In this document: positions 1 through 9,214 of the stretch, piece after piece
Layout: each line of letters begins with the position of its first letter
How positions within the stretch are numbered: the first letter of the stretch is position 1
Assembly: GCA_020723665.1 (NCBI GenBank)
Contig: DYIL01000003.1
Location: 1-64,000, forward strand
Length of the DNA: 64,000 nucleotides
From: Methyloversatilis universalis
GTDB taxonomy: Bacteria > Pseudomonadota > Gammaproteobacteria > Methylococcales > Methylococcaceae
Direction of reading: 5' to 3'
Notes under the pieces: model-generated
Databases searched by the model: none
Told to the model about the DNA's origin: nothing
The model's input: only the letters and a program-made list of their open reading frames with translations
Made by a program: the position numbers and the translations under genes

Positions 1-1153
1 CTTCGCGCGAGCGTTGCTTCCACAGCCACTCGCCGAACTTCTGCACCTTGTCGTCACCCGCCTGAGGTTTGTCAGGCAAACCCAAGTGCTCGTTCTCCTG
101 TTTGATCGCGTGGTCTCGGATCGCGTGCACCCGAGATATAGCGTCAACGAACTCTTCCTCAGTCAAACTCAGAATGCGTTCGCGCGCGAGCAGCTCACGA
201 AGTCGCGGCGACCACTCGTAAATCGTACGCTCTTCGAAAGAGTGATCGAATTCGGCGGCATGCCACCATTCCAAGGCCTCCCGCAGCGCCAGTTCGGGGT
301 TCCTCGAGTTCCGTGCGAAGAACTCCTCGTAAGGATGGCGGTTTCCGTCCTTGACCTGCTTGTAGTAATACGCGTGAAGGAACTGGTCCGCCTGCACCCC
401 AGGGGGCACAGAGTCATCGATCCAGCCTGGCTTCACGCCCGGAGCAGATACACGGGCTGCAATGGAACGCATCAGCTGCAGGGTATCGTTCCACTCCTGC
501 TCGAACTTCCGGAAGCGCTTCTCCGTTGACCGCTTCGTCTCAACGAACACGAGACCGCGATTCTTGTCTAGCAAGCGCTTCTTGTCGAACTGCTGTTCCA
601 GTTCATAGTCCTGTTTCGAAAGCTGCAGCCGTCGATCAGCGAGCTGCCGCTGCTCCAGGTAAATCTCTTCCCTGAGTGGAACCGATCTGTCGTCCACCTC
701 CTCGAAGAAGTGCAGCAGCTCGCGTTCCATGCCCGTTTCGGCGAGCTCGTCATGTGGCAGAAAGACGCCGGCTTCGATGTTTGAGATCCAAGCCCTGTCC
801 GACAGATTGGCTGACCCGATGTAGGCCCCCGCGTCCACCCACCAGATGACCTTGGAGTGGAGGATGTCAGGTACCAGTTTGCAGTGATAGTTGGGGCTGG
901 CCTTGTCCAGGAACCACTTCAACACGGCGGGGTCGACAGGAACCGTATGGTCGTAACGTCCGTAGAACTCCAGCGGCTTCAGGTGCCGCGCGCAAGCTTC
1001 GAACAACTGCATGTTGTCGCGGTTGGCGTAGGCAACCGCTGCACGAACACGCGTGCAGGGTTCGATAACCTCGCCGAGCAAGTTCTGTAGCAATTGCTTG
1101 TTGAGGGGGCCAGCAATGAAGCGCATATGCCGCGATGACTTCGGTGCCGTCAT
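1..1153 (-). CDS. Phospholipase-D-like protein, last gene of the defence operon (C-terminus beyond window)
   Basis: Open from 1153 to the window edge, about 384 residues visible. An HKD-type motif lies near residues 97-120: H-S-K, then Asp, then G-S-A-N (core IGSANLSDRAW), the signature of the PLD superfamily of nucleases and lipases. Only one HKD copy is visible, so an active site would need a dimer, as in DrmC-like and Nuc-like proteins. After about residue 150 the protein becomes charged and helical and I recognise no domain. The ATG overlaps the stop of the upstream DUF499 gene as ATGA, which fixes the start and shows translational coupling. PLD proteins accompany helicase/methylase modules such as DISARM, so a nuclease or DNA-binding role in anti-phage defence is inferred. 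The end is not seen. Confidence 0.8.
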   Translation of the reverse strand, partial: MTAPKSSRHMRFIAGPLNKQLLQNLLGEVIEPCTRVRAAVAYANRDNMQLFEACARHLKPLEFYGRYDHTVPVDPAVLKWFLDKASPNYHCKLVPDILHSKVIWWVDAGAYIGSANLSDRAWISNIEAGVFLPHDELAETGMERELLHFFEEVDDRSVPLREEIYLEQRQLADRRLQLSKQDYELEQQFDKKRLLDKNRGLVFVETKRSTEKRFRKFEQEWNDTLQLMRSIAARVSAPGVKPGWIDDSVPPGVQADQFLHAYYYKQVKDGNRHPYEEFFARNSRNPELALREALEWWHAAEFDHSFEERTIYEWSPRLRELLARERILSLTEEEFVDAISRVHAIRDHAIKQENEHLGLPDKPQAGDDKVQKFGEWLWKQRSRE

Positions 1154-4100
1154 TCAGCCATCCACCCCGCCTTGATCTCGGCCAACACCGCGTTGACCCG
1201 GTCGACAACGGATTGATCAACTGGGTTGCCATCGCCGATCTCCACAGTCACGCGGATACGCAGCGGATGCCCGGCCGTCGCTTCGCGCAATGCGTCTATG
1301 TGGTCGGCAAGGTCCTGAACCTCGTGCGTCTGAAGCTCCGCAGTCGCGGTTTTCGACCCGTAGTGCTTTGGCGGAGCCGGCTCCTTGGCCTCGCTCTTGC
1401 GCGCCACGATCTTGACCGCCGCCGCACCGCCCAGATCGCAGGGCCAGGGGCCCGAGTCAAGGGACCGCTCGATCAGTCCCAGCCGGAAGGCTTCATCGAG
1501 TGCCGCAGCAACGCGCGTCCATGGCAGCACCTTGCCACCCTTCGACGAGAGCGCTGCATGAATGAGATGGGCGTTGGTCGCATCGCTTTGCCACGCCGTG
1601 GGCAGCTGCGCAGGCAGCACATCAACGGCTGAAAGCGGCTGTGGCGGCGAGAACAGCTGAGCCGCCTCATTGATGAACCCTGCAGGAACGTCTTCACCCA
1701 GCACGCTGACCGTTCCGTTGAGCAACCAAATCCGGCCGCTTTTGACCGCACCGGCAAGGGCGTCAAGGATGGCCTGCTGAGTCGCTTCGGGGATCAGCAG
1801 GTTCTCGGAGTAGCCGCCCTTGTCGACCTCGACGAAGTGCTTACCGGAGAAGTAGGCCGAAAGATCCGCCAGGGTGAGAGGCTCCTTGTTCCAAAGGCCA
1901 GGCAGCCGCCCAGGGGCAAGCAGTTGCGGATCCAGCTCGGACAGTACGGCCGCATCTGACAGCACCACCTCAAGGCTGGAGTCGTTAACGGCGTTCTCGT
2001 CCGGGCGGGACATCCAGAAGGTGCGCGTCGATTTGTCGGCGCGCGTCACTCGCAGTACGAACTCGCCCCTCTCGCAACCTGCCAGCAGAGTTTCCAGGAT
2101 AGCGCGGCGGTTCAGCATCTTGGGCAACTTGGCCGTGGCCGCAAAAGCGCCGACCAGATCCTTCACAAAGCGCGCCTTGTCCCCATCCGCCCACAAATCG
2201 AACGGCCCGCCAGGCAGCAGCGCCTCGGAATTGACTGCCGTGCTCTCGATGCGTAGCCGCTTGTCCGCCACCATCTTGGGGAACAAGGGTTCGTTATCGA
2301 CATTGATGCGGTAGGCAGCCACTTCGTTACCGTCGTTGACCGTGACAGCGATGCAGTAGGCCATGACGATCTGCGACCCCATCTCCCCACGGGCCGCGCG
2401 AATATTGCCTTCCAGGCGCGTCGTCGCTGCGGTGTCGATGTCGCTGCGCTCCTTGAGCATCTCGCGCACTTTCTCCCAGCCCAGCAGGTCACGCACCTTT
2501 TCACGGGCCACCTCAATGCCATCTTTGGACGGCACCGCCAGAACGACGGCATTGCGGTTGCGCGCACGCGGCTTGTCCGGCCCCGTCGTCTCGTCAATGA
2601 AGCGCCTGGCCTCGGCGCTCGGCTTGCCATTGCACGCGGCCTTGGGGCCGAGCACGGCATAGTGGAAGTATTCGTCGTCTTCGATGTCGGCTGGACGCGC
2701 TGGCAGCACGTGGACTTTAGCGCCCAGCGTGCGAGCACCTTCAGTGAGCTGTTTTGCCTTGGCGATTTCGGCCTCCAGGACTTGTTCCACGGCCGTCGAA
2801 CTTACGTTCTGGCGCGCGTCGTGATGCATCTGCTTCAGATTAGGCTTGGAGCCCAGGCGCCACACCTTGGGCAACCCGCCTTCACGGTCGCCGGTGAACG
2901 TGTCATCGAGATACCAAGAGGCGTCTGACCAACGCCCCAGCCCCTTCTCCAGCTCGATGCGGTCCGGGGATCCCACACCAACCAAAACCTTCAGCTCGCG
3001 CGTGGTTGCGCGCTGGCCAATGGGCTGAGAGTGGAGGAACGTCGCCATCACCGCTTGCTCGATCTCTCGGTGCTGGACACCGAGCAGACCTTCCTGCGCC
3101 TTGCGCGCATGGGCGAGCTCGGCCTCCAGGATGGCCGTCCAGTTCTGCCGGCGACCTTCGTACTGCTCAAGCTGCGCAACGCTCGCCAACTCACGTGCGG
3201 CTACGCTCAAGCCGTCCGAGTGCGGGTCGACCAGGAAGATCTGCGGGCCGATCAGCGGCTGCTGGTCCCACTTGACCGCGTCGCGCAAGGCAGAGGCGAG
3301 CGTCTTGAGAATGCCGCGCGTCTGCTGAAAGCCTTCCAGCTGGGTCCATTTCTGGTAGAGGGTTTCGATCAGTGCCGGGTGAAAGGGGTAGGCGTCGGCG
3401 TAGCGCTTTTCCTCCGCGGCGCGGTTCTTGGCTGTGTAGTCATCGATGGCCTGAATGCCATTCAGCGCCGCGACCACCTGCGCGCCCCAAAGAGAACGAT
3501 CGGTGTAGCTTTCGAGCTTCAAGAGACGGCGCCGCAGAATCTCCGGCACGTCCTGGCTTTCGACCGGCTGGATACCCTCGTCAGCCACGCGCTTGAACTC
3601 GTCGTAGAGTTCCTTGCTGATCTGTTTGCCGAGTTCGTCCATCTTGCCGGGGTCGGACGCCAGCAATGAGGCCACCAAACAGCATTGCGGCACCTTGGCT
3701 ACCGCCTGCGTCAGGCTGTGCATGAACTCGCGCATGCGACCGATCCACTTCGGATCGGTATCGGCCATCACGCGCACGAACCACAGCACCTCGTCAAACA
3801 GGATCAGCACGCCATCGCCGTCCTTGCGGGCGAGCTTGAGCAGATCCTCCATCACGCCGGTGGCCGGCGGGGTGGTGCGCTCCGTGCCGTCATCCTTCAA
3901 AAGCTTCATGCCAGCGCTGCCCGCCAGCTGCCAGGCGATCGCGCTCCAGGGCATCCTGACCGTTGCCATGCTGCCATCGGGCGCCATGACTTCCATGCCT
4001 TTTTCGGCGTCCAGGCGGTCGAACACCACCGACGCCACGCGCGCCTTTGGCAGTCCGCCTTCGAGTGCGCAGTGCGCCTTGAATTGCTGCACCGCTGGAA

Positions 4101-4431
4101 TGTCAGGCAGGCTCGCAGGATCGCGCACCAAGTGCACCAGCGTGATCAAGGAGTGGGTCTTGCCGCCGCCGAAGGTCATGTGCAACTGGCGCACGGCCTT
4201 CTCGGACTTGCCCGCCAGGCGGTGGGTGACGTCACGCGCAAGGTCTCGCAGCTTGACCGTGGGGTACGTGAGCGCGAAGAACTCCTTCGCATCGTGGTAG
4301 ACGCCCGGGTTGCGCCCCATCACCACGTCGTACAAGTCCGCCGCAAACTGCTTCTGCGACAGTTCCTGATTGGTGATGTCGTCGCGCAGCTGCACGACCT
4401 GGTGCCAGGGCTTGGTGGTGGTCTTGGCCAT
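1150..4431 (-). CDS. DUF499 family AAA-like ATPase of the defence module
   Basis: A 1093-residue protein. A Walker A-like motif (FGGGKTHS) lies near residue 85-95, in the usual context HMTFGGGKTHSLITLVHL, and a Walker B-like motif (GVLILFDEVLWFV) near 205-220. This is the arrangement of DUF499/COG1483, large P-loop proteins encoded next to DUF1156 methylases in defence islands. The C-terminal third has no motif I can name. The start ATG (MAKTTTKPWHQ) follows the methylase stop by 26 bp, and the stop overlaps the PLD start by 4 bp. The likely role is the energy-consuming component of an anti-phage complex, analogous to but not demonstrably homologous with the large BREX ATPases. Family assignment is confident; the biochemical role is unknown. 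Confidence 0.88.
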   Translation of the reverse strand: MAKTTTKPWHQVVQLRDDITNQELSQKQFAADLYDVVMGRNPGVYHDAKEFFALTYPTVKLRDLARDVTHRLAGKSEKAVRQLHMTFGGGKTHSLITLVHLVRDPASLPDIPAVQQFKAHCALEGGLPKARVASVVFDRLDAEKGMEVMAPDGSMATVRMPWSAIAWQLAGSAGMKLLKDDGTERTTPPATGVMEDLLKLARKDGDGVLILFDEVLWFVRVMADTDPKWIGRMREFMHSLTQAVAKVPQCCLVASLLASDPGKMDELGKQISKELYDEFKRVADEGIQPVESQDVPEILRRRLLKLESYTDRSLWGAQVVAALNGIQAIDDYTAKNRAAEEKRYADAYPFHPALIETLYQKWTQLEGFQQTRGILKTLASALRDAVKWDQQPLIGPQIFLVDPHSDGLSVAARELASVAQLEQYEGRRQNWTAILEAELAHARKAQEGLLGVQHREIEQAVMATFLHSQPIGQRATTRELKVLVGVGSPDRIELEKGLGRWSDASWYLDDTFTGDREGGLPKVWRLGSKPNLKQMHHDARQNVSSTAVEQVLEAEIAKAKQLTEGARTLGAKVHVLPARPADIEDDEYFHYAVLGPKAACNGKPSAEARRFIDETTGPDKPRARNRNAVVLAVPSKDGIEVAREKVRDLLGWEKVREMLKERSDIDTAATTRLEGNIRAARGEMGSQIVMAYCIAVTVNDGNEVAAYRINVDNEPLFPKMVADKRLRIESTAVNSEALLPGGPFDLWADGDKARFVKDLVGAFAATAKLPKMLNRRAILETLLAGCERGEFVLRVTRADKSTRTFWMSRPDENAVNDSSLEVVLSDAAVLSELDPQLLAPGRLPGLWNKEPLTLADLSAYFSGKHFVEVDKGGYSENLLIPEATQQAILDALAGAVKSGRIWLLNGTVSVLGEDVPAGFINEAAQLFSPPQPLSAVDVLPAQLPTAWQSDATNAHLIHAALSSKGGKVLPWTRVAAALDEAFRLGLIERSLDSGPWPCDLGGAAAVKIVARKSEAKEPAPPKHYGSKTATAELQTHEVQDLADHIDALREATAGHPLRIRVTVEIGDGNPVDQSVVDRVNAVLAEIKAGWMAE

Positions 4432-4457
4432 CGTTGTTGTCCTGATCCCGATTCTCT

Positions 4458-7400
4458 TTACTCAAGCCCGAGCGGCGCTTGCGCGGTGCTGCCTACAGAG
4501 CGCAGGTAGTTCTGCAAGCGCTCCAGGATTGAGCACTCGTCTGCGCAGCCTTCAGCGCGGCTCTTCTCGATCAAGGCCTGGATGAGCTGCGCGAAGACCT
4601 GGCTACGACGCAGCGCGCGGCTGTCCAGGTAGTCGTTGACCTTGACGACATCGCCGGCCACCCACAGCTGCATCAGCTTGTGCACCTGGTCGATCAGCGG
4701 AATCGCGCGTCCGCTCGCGGTTTCCACACCCAGCGAGCGGTGCTTGCGGGCGCGCCAGTCCTTGAGCTTGTACTTACCGCCACCGCCGGAGGATGTGGTC
4801 TCCTCCGGGTCCCCGGCCTCTTCATCGTCCGACGGTTCATCATCGTCGACCGCTTGCGCGCCGCCGGTCTTTGCCAGCAGCTCGTACTGATCGACCAGCT
4901 CACGCTCCGAGAGGCCACAAGACACGGCGTAGAGGATGCACGGGCCGGCAGGGGCCTCCTTGAGGCCGAAGTCATTGCGATGCAGCAGGTAATAGGTGGT
5001 CACGTCGTCCAGCGGATGGTCGCCGGGCGTGGGCTCCGATTGCCCGTGCGAGAGCACGCGGCCGACGACGAAATCCACCACGATGCGGCGTACGTGGCCG
5101 AGGAACTCGCTCACCGTCATGAGCTGACCGGGCTCAGAGGCCTTCTTGACCGCCGGGTAGCGGCTGTAGGCTTCCAGCGCCGGCCCGGTAGCGGCCCAAA
5201 TGAAGTCTGGGCCACGAATGCCGGCGTCCCAGAAGTCGCGCAGCCGGGTGGTGATGCTCGACTCCATCTCCTTGAGCACCTGGGTGTCCCAGCCAGCGCG
5301 GGCAAGCGGGTCGCGCTTTTTGCAGACCAGCCAGACGGACGAAGCCAGCGCGGCCGAGCCTTGGGCGCGCATACGGGCCGCCTGTTCGGTCTGGATAGGC
5401 CAGGACCCGTCAACGACGAAGCCAGCCTTGATGATCGCCGAGACCAGGGTTTCCCACGCATCGGGCTGCTTGTGCGCAAACACAATGACGAGCCGCCCCT
5501 CCGGCCTCAGTGCCGTATGGCACGCCTTGAAGGCCCGGGCCATGCCCTCTTCGTAGTTGCGCTTGGACGCCTCACGGTTCCCGCCAAAGCGCGATGCGTC
5601 GTCGATCAGCTCACCATCGTTGGCGTCTCTGCGCCATTTGGGGCCGAGAGGCGATGCAAAGGCCTGCGCGTAGGCGGTTGAGAGATCTGCCAGTTGACGC
5701 CGATCCCAGACGTAGAAGTAGTCCATCAGGTCTGAGTACGGGATGGCGTCGTAATACGGGGGGTCGGTGACGATAACGTCGTAGGCCCCTGCTTCCGGGC
5801 ACTTGATGGCGCTCTGGTTGAGCACCTTCGGCACCGGGGCGACCGGGTTGGTGGCCCGCAGAATCGTCTCGATGGACTCCGCAACAGCATCCAGGCACAT
5901 CCACCAGCCGCCACGCACGTCGTTGATGGGAGCCGCTTCGCTGAAATCCCAATTCATCGGGAGCGCAAAACGGCCGAACGTGTTCCTGATTGCTTCGACG
6001 GAGGTGATCCACGCCAAGATGTTCGAGTTGAAATCGAGCATGCGGTCGAAACCGCATTGCAGGAATGCCGAAAGTGCTTCAATCTCGGCATCGTCATATC
6101 CGCAGCGCGCAAGCTCCCCACGCGCCTTGCGGATGGCATTGACGAAGCTTCCCATCGCGACCAACTGGCGCGGCGCAAACAGCTTGTGCCACTGATCGAG
6201 CCCGTAGCCGTCAACAGAGAATGCCCGCGCCGCTCCCGCGCCTCCCTTGGGAGTCTGTTCGTCTGGCAGTCCGAAAGGCATGTCTGCAAAGACACCCGCA
6301 AGCATCGACTCCGCTGAGCGAGCCATTTCGATCTCGTGGTCGGTCGGCAGCCGATACTCTTTGCCCTTCAGGCCGTCGACCACGACCGCGGTCATCACAT
6401 CTCGCAAACGACCTGCGCGACCTTCGAGGCGCATGTCCTCCATGGTCATGATGGTCCCGCAACAAGGGCAGGTGACCCCTGAGCGGCTCATCGTTCCCTG
6501 TCCGAGCTTCTTGTCGAACTCGCGCCGCTGGGCGGCATTGCCGCCTTGGACCTTGGCATCTGCGTCAATGCCGAACTCGACACCGCTTCGATCTGCACGA
6601 GGACGCATCGTCAAGACCACGCGCTTGTTCTCCTTCTTGGCCAGCCAGCGTGTCTTCAGGAGCGGGACTTCAGCACGGCATGCCTTGCACGTGACCGTCC
6701 GGGCCCACAGGTAGGCCACCGTGGGCTTGGCCACCCAGCGCGGGTTGGCGGGGTTTTCCAAGTAGGCGGGATCGAAACCGGTGTTGAGCACCTCGACTTG
6801 CGGCTCGCCATCGTCGTTGACCGGAACCAGCTTCAGGGGCTCGTCGGTATCGAGCTCCACCCGTCGATAGGGCTTGAGGCTGCAATACTCCGCATAGGTC
6901 GGGTAAAAGCGCGCCAGATCCTTGCGCGCGTGCTTGAGCACCCAACGGCCCCAAGCACGCACGTGCCAAGCCAGATCGGCGTTCAGTTCATCGGCCTTGA
7001 TGTCAGGTAAACCAAACAAGTCCTTATTCTCGTTGCGCGCCGCTTGCACCCGTCCGGCAACCTGCCGGGCACGCCGCGCCGCATCCTTGGGCGTCAGCCC
7101 CCGGGCCTTGAAGTAGTCCGTCAGAAAATCCACGTCGCGCAGCGCAAACTCCGGCAGCCGGCGTTTCTGGCCGGCAAGCTTCTGCGGATACTCCAAGGTG
7201 CATTTGAGGATGAACCACGCCACCGGGTTGATGTCCACAGCCGCGACATCACAGCCCAGCCGCATCGCCTCCAGCGGGATGGCGCCGCCACCAGCAAACG
7301 GGTCCAGCACCCGCGGCGCGCGGCCGCCATAGGCCTTGCGGATTTCCTGCCGGAACCACTCCAGATCCGGGCTCGTCTCCCGCCCCCAGCGCAGCACACC

Positions 7401-7697
7401 GCCTTCGGTCTCCCAGGCTTCGATCTCCTCGATCCGGCCATTGGGCATCTTCTTCTTCTTGGTGGTCTTCTTCAGCACACCGCCCAGGCGCCTGAGCAGC
7501 TCGTCGCGCTTTTCCTTGTCACCTGGGTCGGGCAGCAGCGTGGCGATCAGCGCCGCCCGGCAAGCGGCCAGAGGCCGGCGCGCCGGCCAGATGTGCAGCG
7601 TGGAGATGTGGCCATGGCGCACATTCTTCTCGTGCACCGAGTCGATGGAGGTCTGCTTGAGCGGGAAGGCGACCTCGATCAGGCGTTTGTCGTTCAT
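4458..7697 (-). CDS. DUF1156 adenine-specific DNA methyltransferase
   Basis: 1079 residues from the ATG at 7697. An open frame continues upstream, but the encoded MNDKRLIEVAFPLKQTSIDSV is the typical DUF1156 N-terminus, followed by the hallmark HGHISTLHIWPARRPLAACRAA. SAM-binding motif I (LDPFAGGGAIPLEAMRLGCD) is near residue 130-150 and the amino-methylase catalytic motif DPPYYD near 640-645. Paired cysteines (CKAC, CPCC) in between suggest zinc ribbons. COG1743 proteins of this layout modify adenines. Here the enzyme probably marks host DNA as self for the helicase/PLD/ATPase module. The start codon shares a base with the stop of the Cap15-like gene (TAATG), so the methylase should be translated by re-initiation behind the CBASS effector. 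Confidence 0.92.
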   Translation of the reverse strand: MNDKRLIEVAFPLKQTSIDSVHEKNVRHGHISTLHIWPARRPLAACRAALIATLLPDPGDKEKRDELLRRLGGVLKKTTKKKKMPNGRIEEIEAWETEGGVLRWGRETSPDLEWFRQEIRKAYGGRAPRVLDPFAGGGAIPLEAMRLGCDVAAVDINPVAWFILKCTLEYPQKLAGQKRRLPEFALRDVDFLTDYFKARGLTPKDAARRARQVAGRVQAARNENKDLFGLPDIKADELNADLAWHVRAWGRWVLKHARKDLARFYPTYAEYCSLKPYRRVELDTDEPLKLVPVNDDGEPQVEVLNTGFDPAYLENPANPRWVAKPTVAYLWARTVTCKACRAEVPLLKTRWLAKKENKRVVLTMRPRADRSGVEFGIDADAKVQGGNAAQRREFDKKLGQGTMSRSGVTCPCCGTIMTMEDMRLEGRAGRLRDVMTAVVVDGLKGKEYRLPTDHEIEMARSAESMLAGVFADMPFGLPDEQTPKGGAGAARAFSVDGYGLDQWHKLFAPRQLVAMGSFVNAIRKARGELARCGYDDAEIEALSAFLQCGFDRMLDFNSNILAWITSVEAIRNTFGRFALPMNWDFSEAAPINDVRGGWWMCLDAVAESIETILRATNPVAPVPKVLNQSAIKCPEAGAYDVIVTDPPYYDAIPYSDLMDYFYVWDRRQLADLSTAYAQAFASPLGPKWRRDANDGELIDDASRFGGNREASKRNYEEGMARAFKACHTALRPEGRLVIVFAHKQPDAWETLVSAIIKAGFVVDGSWPIQTEQAARMRAQGSAALASSVWLVCKKRDPLARAGWDTQVLKEMESSITTRLRDFWDAGIRGPDFIWAATGPALEAYSRYPAVKKASEPGQLMTVSEFLGHVRRIVVDFVVGRVLSHGQSEPTPGDHPLDDVTTYYLLHRNDFGLKEAPAGPCILYAVSCGLSERELVDQYELLAKTGGAQAVDDDEPSDDEEAGDPEETTSSGGGGKYKLKDWRARKHRSLGVETASGRAIPLIDQVHKLMQLWVAGDVVKVNDYLDSRALRRSQVFAQLIQALIEKSRAEGCADECSILERLQNYLRSVGSTAQAPLGLE

Positions 7698-8317
7698 TAT
7701 TCTTCCTTCTTCAACGCGGTATCGAAGTCCAGCAGATCCTTCGCAACACGCCGCAACTTGATTTCGCCGTGGGTTTCTCTCCCCCGGCCGGTAAAGTAGT
7801 CGCCACCCAGGCGCAGACCATTCTGGCTCATTGTGATCGCCAACATGCAGACGCCACGATGTGTTTGCATCGTTGGCGTGGCGAGATTTCTGGGCTCGCA
7901 CACATATTCGTACTTCAGTCCGACATCTCCCGGCTGCTCTTCGTAGAACGCCGCCATCGTTGTGCGCGAGCGCGAGTGCTCGGTTTCGAGCTCGATGGCC
8001 ATGCGTGTCCACGTCTGGCGCACGCGCACGACGCAAGGCACACTGGTTCCGCCGTTGTGCGAGGTGGTGATGGTCCCGACCCAGGTGCCGTTGAGATTCT
8101 TCAACGTAGACAGCCAGCGCCAGCCCCAGCGCTCATACAAAAGCACCATCCCGCCGTAGATCGCGCCTGCCGAGAGTGCGGCTGCATCGATATACCCGGC
8201 CACGGGTGGCAGCATGGCCATCTCATGCAGAAGGCTGGCCGCACCAATGGCCAGAGCACCGAAAGCGAAATACACCTTCGGTCCTCGGAAAGGGTTATCA
8301 GATGCGTACCCGTGCAC
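7697..8317 (-). CDS. cap15: Cap15-like CBASS effector (two TM helices plus beta-barrel receptor)
   Basis: 206 residues. Two N-terminal hydrophobic segments, about residues 14-33 (YFAFGALAIGAASLLHEM) and 38-62, precede a region that starts LNGTWVGTIT and alternates strand-like stretches to the C-terminus. Cap15 effectors have two TM helices and a small beta-barrel that binds the cyclic nucleotide, then oligomerise and disrupt the inner membrane. The gene lies 3 bp downstream of a CD-NTase, the usual partner. The call rests on topology, the lipocalin-like GTWxG entry and this neighbour, not on a database match. Its stop overlaps the methylase start. An unrelated two-TM CBASS effector is the main alternative. 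Confidence 0.75.
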   Translation of the reverse strand: MHGYASDNPFRGPKVYFAFGALAIGAASLLHEMAMLPPVAGYIDAAALSAGAIYGGMVLLYERWGWRWLSTLKNLNGTWVGTITTSHNGGTSVPCVVRVRQTWTRMAIELETEHSRSRTTMAAFYEEQPGDVGLKYEYVCEPRNLATPTMQTHRGVCMLAITMSQNGLRLGGDYFTGRGRETHGEIKLRRVAKDLLDFDTALKKEE

Positions 8318-8320
8318 CGG

Positions 8321-9205
8321 CTATCTCCACTGGTTCCACATCTGGATCAAACCAGCAATGAAGGCGCGGGCGTTTGCCTCGGTCCACCGTCCGTCACTGA
8401 ACAGGCGCTGGATGCCGTTCTGGCAGACGAAGTTCGTGAGGTCTGCGCTACTCAGGCAGTTCACGACGTTGACGAAGGTGCTCCCGTAGCTGCTACCGAA
8501 CTGTTGGTCGGGCACGTTGTAGAGCAGGCACTCGATGGCATGGGACGATGCCGTCCCGCTCCGGATCAGGCCGTTGTCTTCCATCCAACCGCGGGCGTTC
8601 TTGAAGATGCGGACGGTCGGCTTGTACCACTGGTTCGTCCGCTCATGCTTGGCCACGCCGTTGTCGTAGGACTGCTTTGGGAAACTGATGACAGAGTGAT
8701 TACGTTGAACATCCCTCAGCCAGATCCCAGACGCGTGGTCAACTGCACCTGATTGAGTCTTGTAATACAGCCGATACTTCAAGCAGGGAACGACATCGGC
8801 CGGAATGTTGTTGGTCGTCCTCGGAATCTTGATGCTCTTCCCGCCTTCGGTGATGTTGTGATTCGGGAAGGCACGCCGGATGGCGCTGGAGACGTCGCGC
8901 CTGAAATCGGCAAGCGTATACGTCGCCGGGCTGCTATGCCGTTCAACGATGCCTTTGGTGTAAGCATCCAATAGGCTGTAGTCAGGCATGTAGGTCTCGT
9001 TGAGCCTGACCACCACATCCACGTCGCTGTCACCACGGATGTTCGTACTGTTGCGGTATGAGCCCTGAAGGAACACGTCGAAGTTCCGGACCGACAGCGT
9101 GGTATCAGCTTGCAACGCATCTCGGATTCGCTGGTAGATCGCGGATGCGGACGTCACTGCACCCTGATGCGACCAGGTTTCCAATTGGCTTTCGGGAATT
9201 GCCAT
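8321..9205 (-). CDS. CD-NTase, CBASS cyclic oligonucleotide synthase
   Basis: 294 residues. The nucleotidyltransferase signature is complete: G48-S49 in FLQGSYRNSTNI, the metal ligands D61 and D63 in GDSDVDVVV, and the third acidic residue D137 in IPADVVPCLKY. This spacing is that of cGAS/DncV-like nucleotidyltransferases, which make a cyclic di- or trinucleotide on phage infection. The product and clade cannot be read by eye. It lies 9 bp after the helicase gene and 3 bp before the Cap15-like effector, forming a minimal type I CBASS pair. No Cap2/Cap3 (E1/E2/JAB) or HORMA/TRIP13 genes are adjacent, so regulation by ancillary proteins is not apparent. An antibiotic or tRNA nucleotidyltransferase is unlikely given the effector next door. 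Confidence 0.9.
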   Translation of the reverse strand: MAIPESQLETWSHQGAVTSASAIYQRIRDALQADTTLSVRNFDVFLQGSYRNSTNIRGDSDVDVVVRLNETYMPDYSLLDAYTKGIVERHSSPATYTLADFRRDVSSAIRRAFPNHNITEGGKSIKIPRTTNNIPADVVPCLKYRLYYKTQSGAVDHASGIWLRDVQRNHSVISFPKQSYDNGVAKHERTNQWYKPTVRIFKNARGWMEDNGLIRSGTASSHAIECLLYNVPDQQFGSSYGSTFVNVVNCLSSADLTNFVCQNGIQRLFSDGRWTEANARAFIAGLIQMWNQWR

Positions 9206-9214
9206 GCTTGCTCC

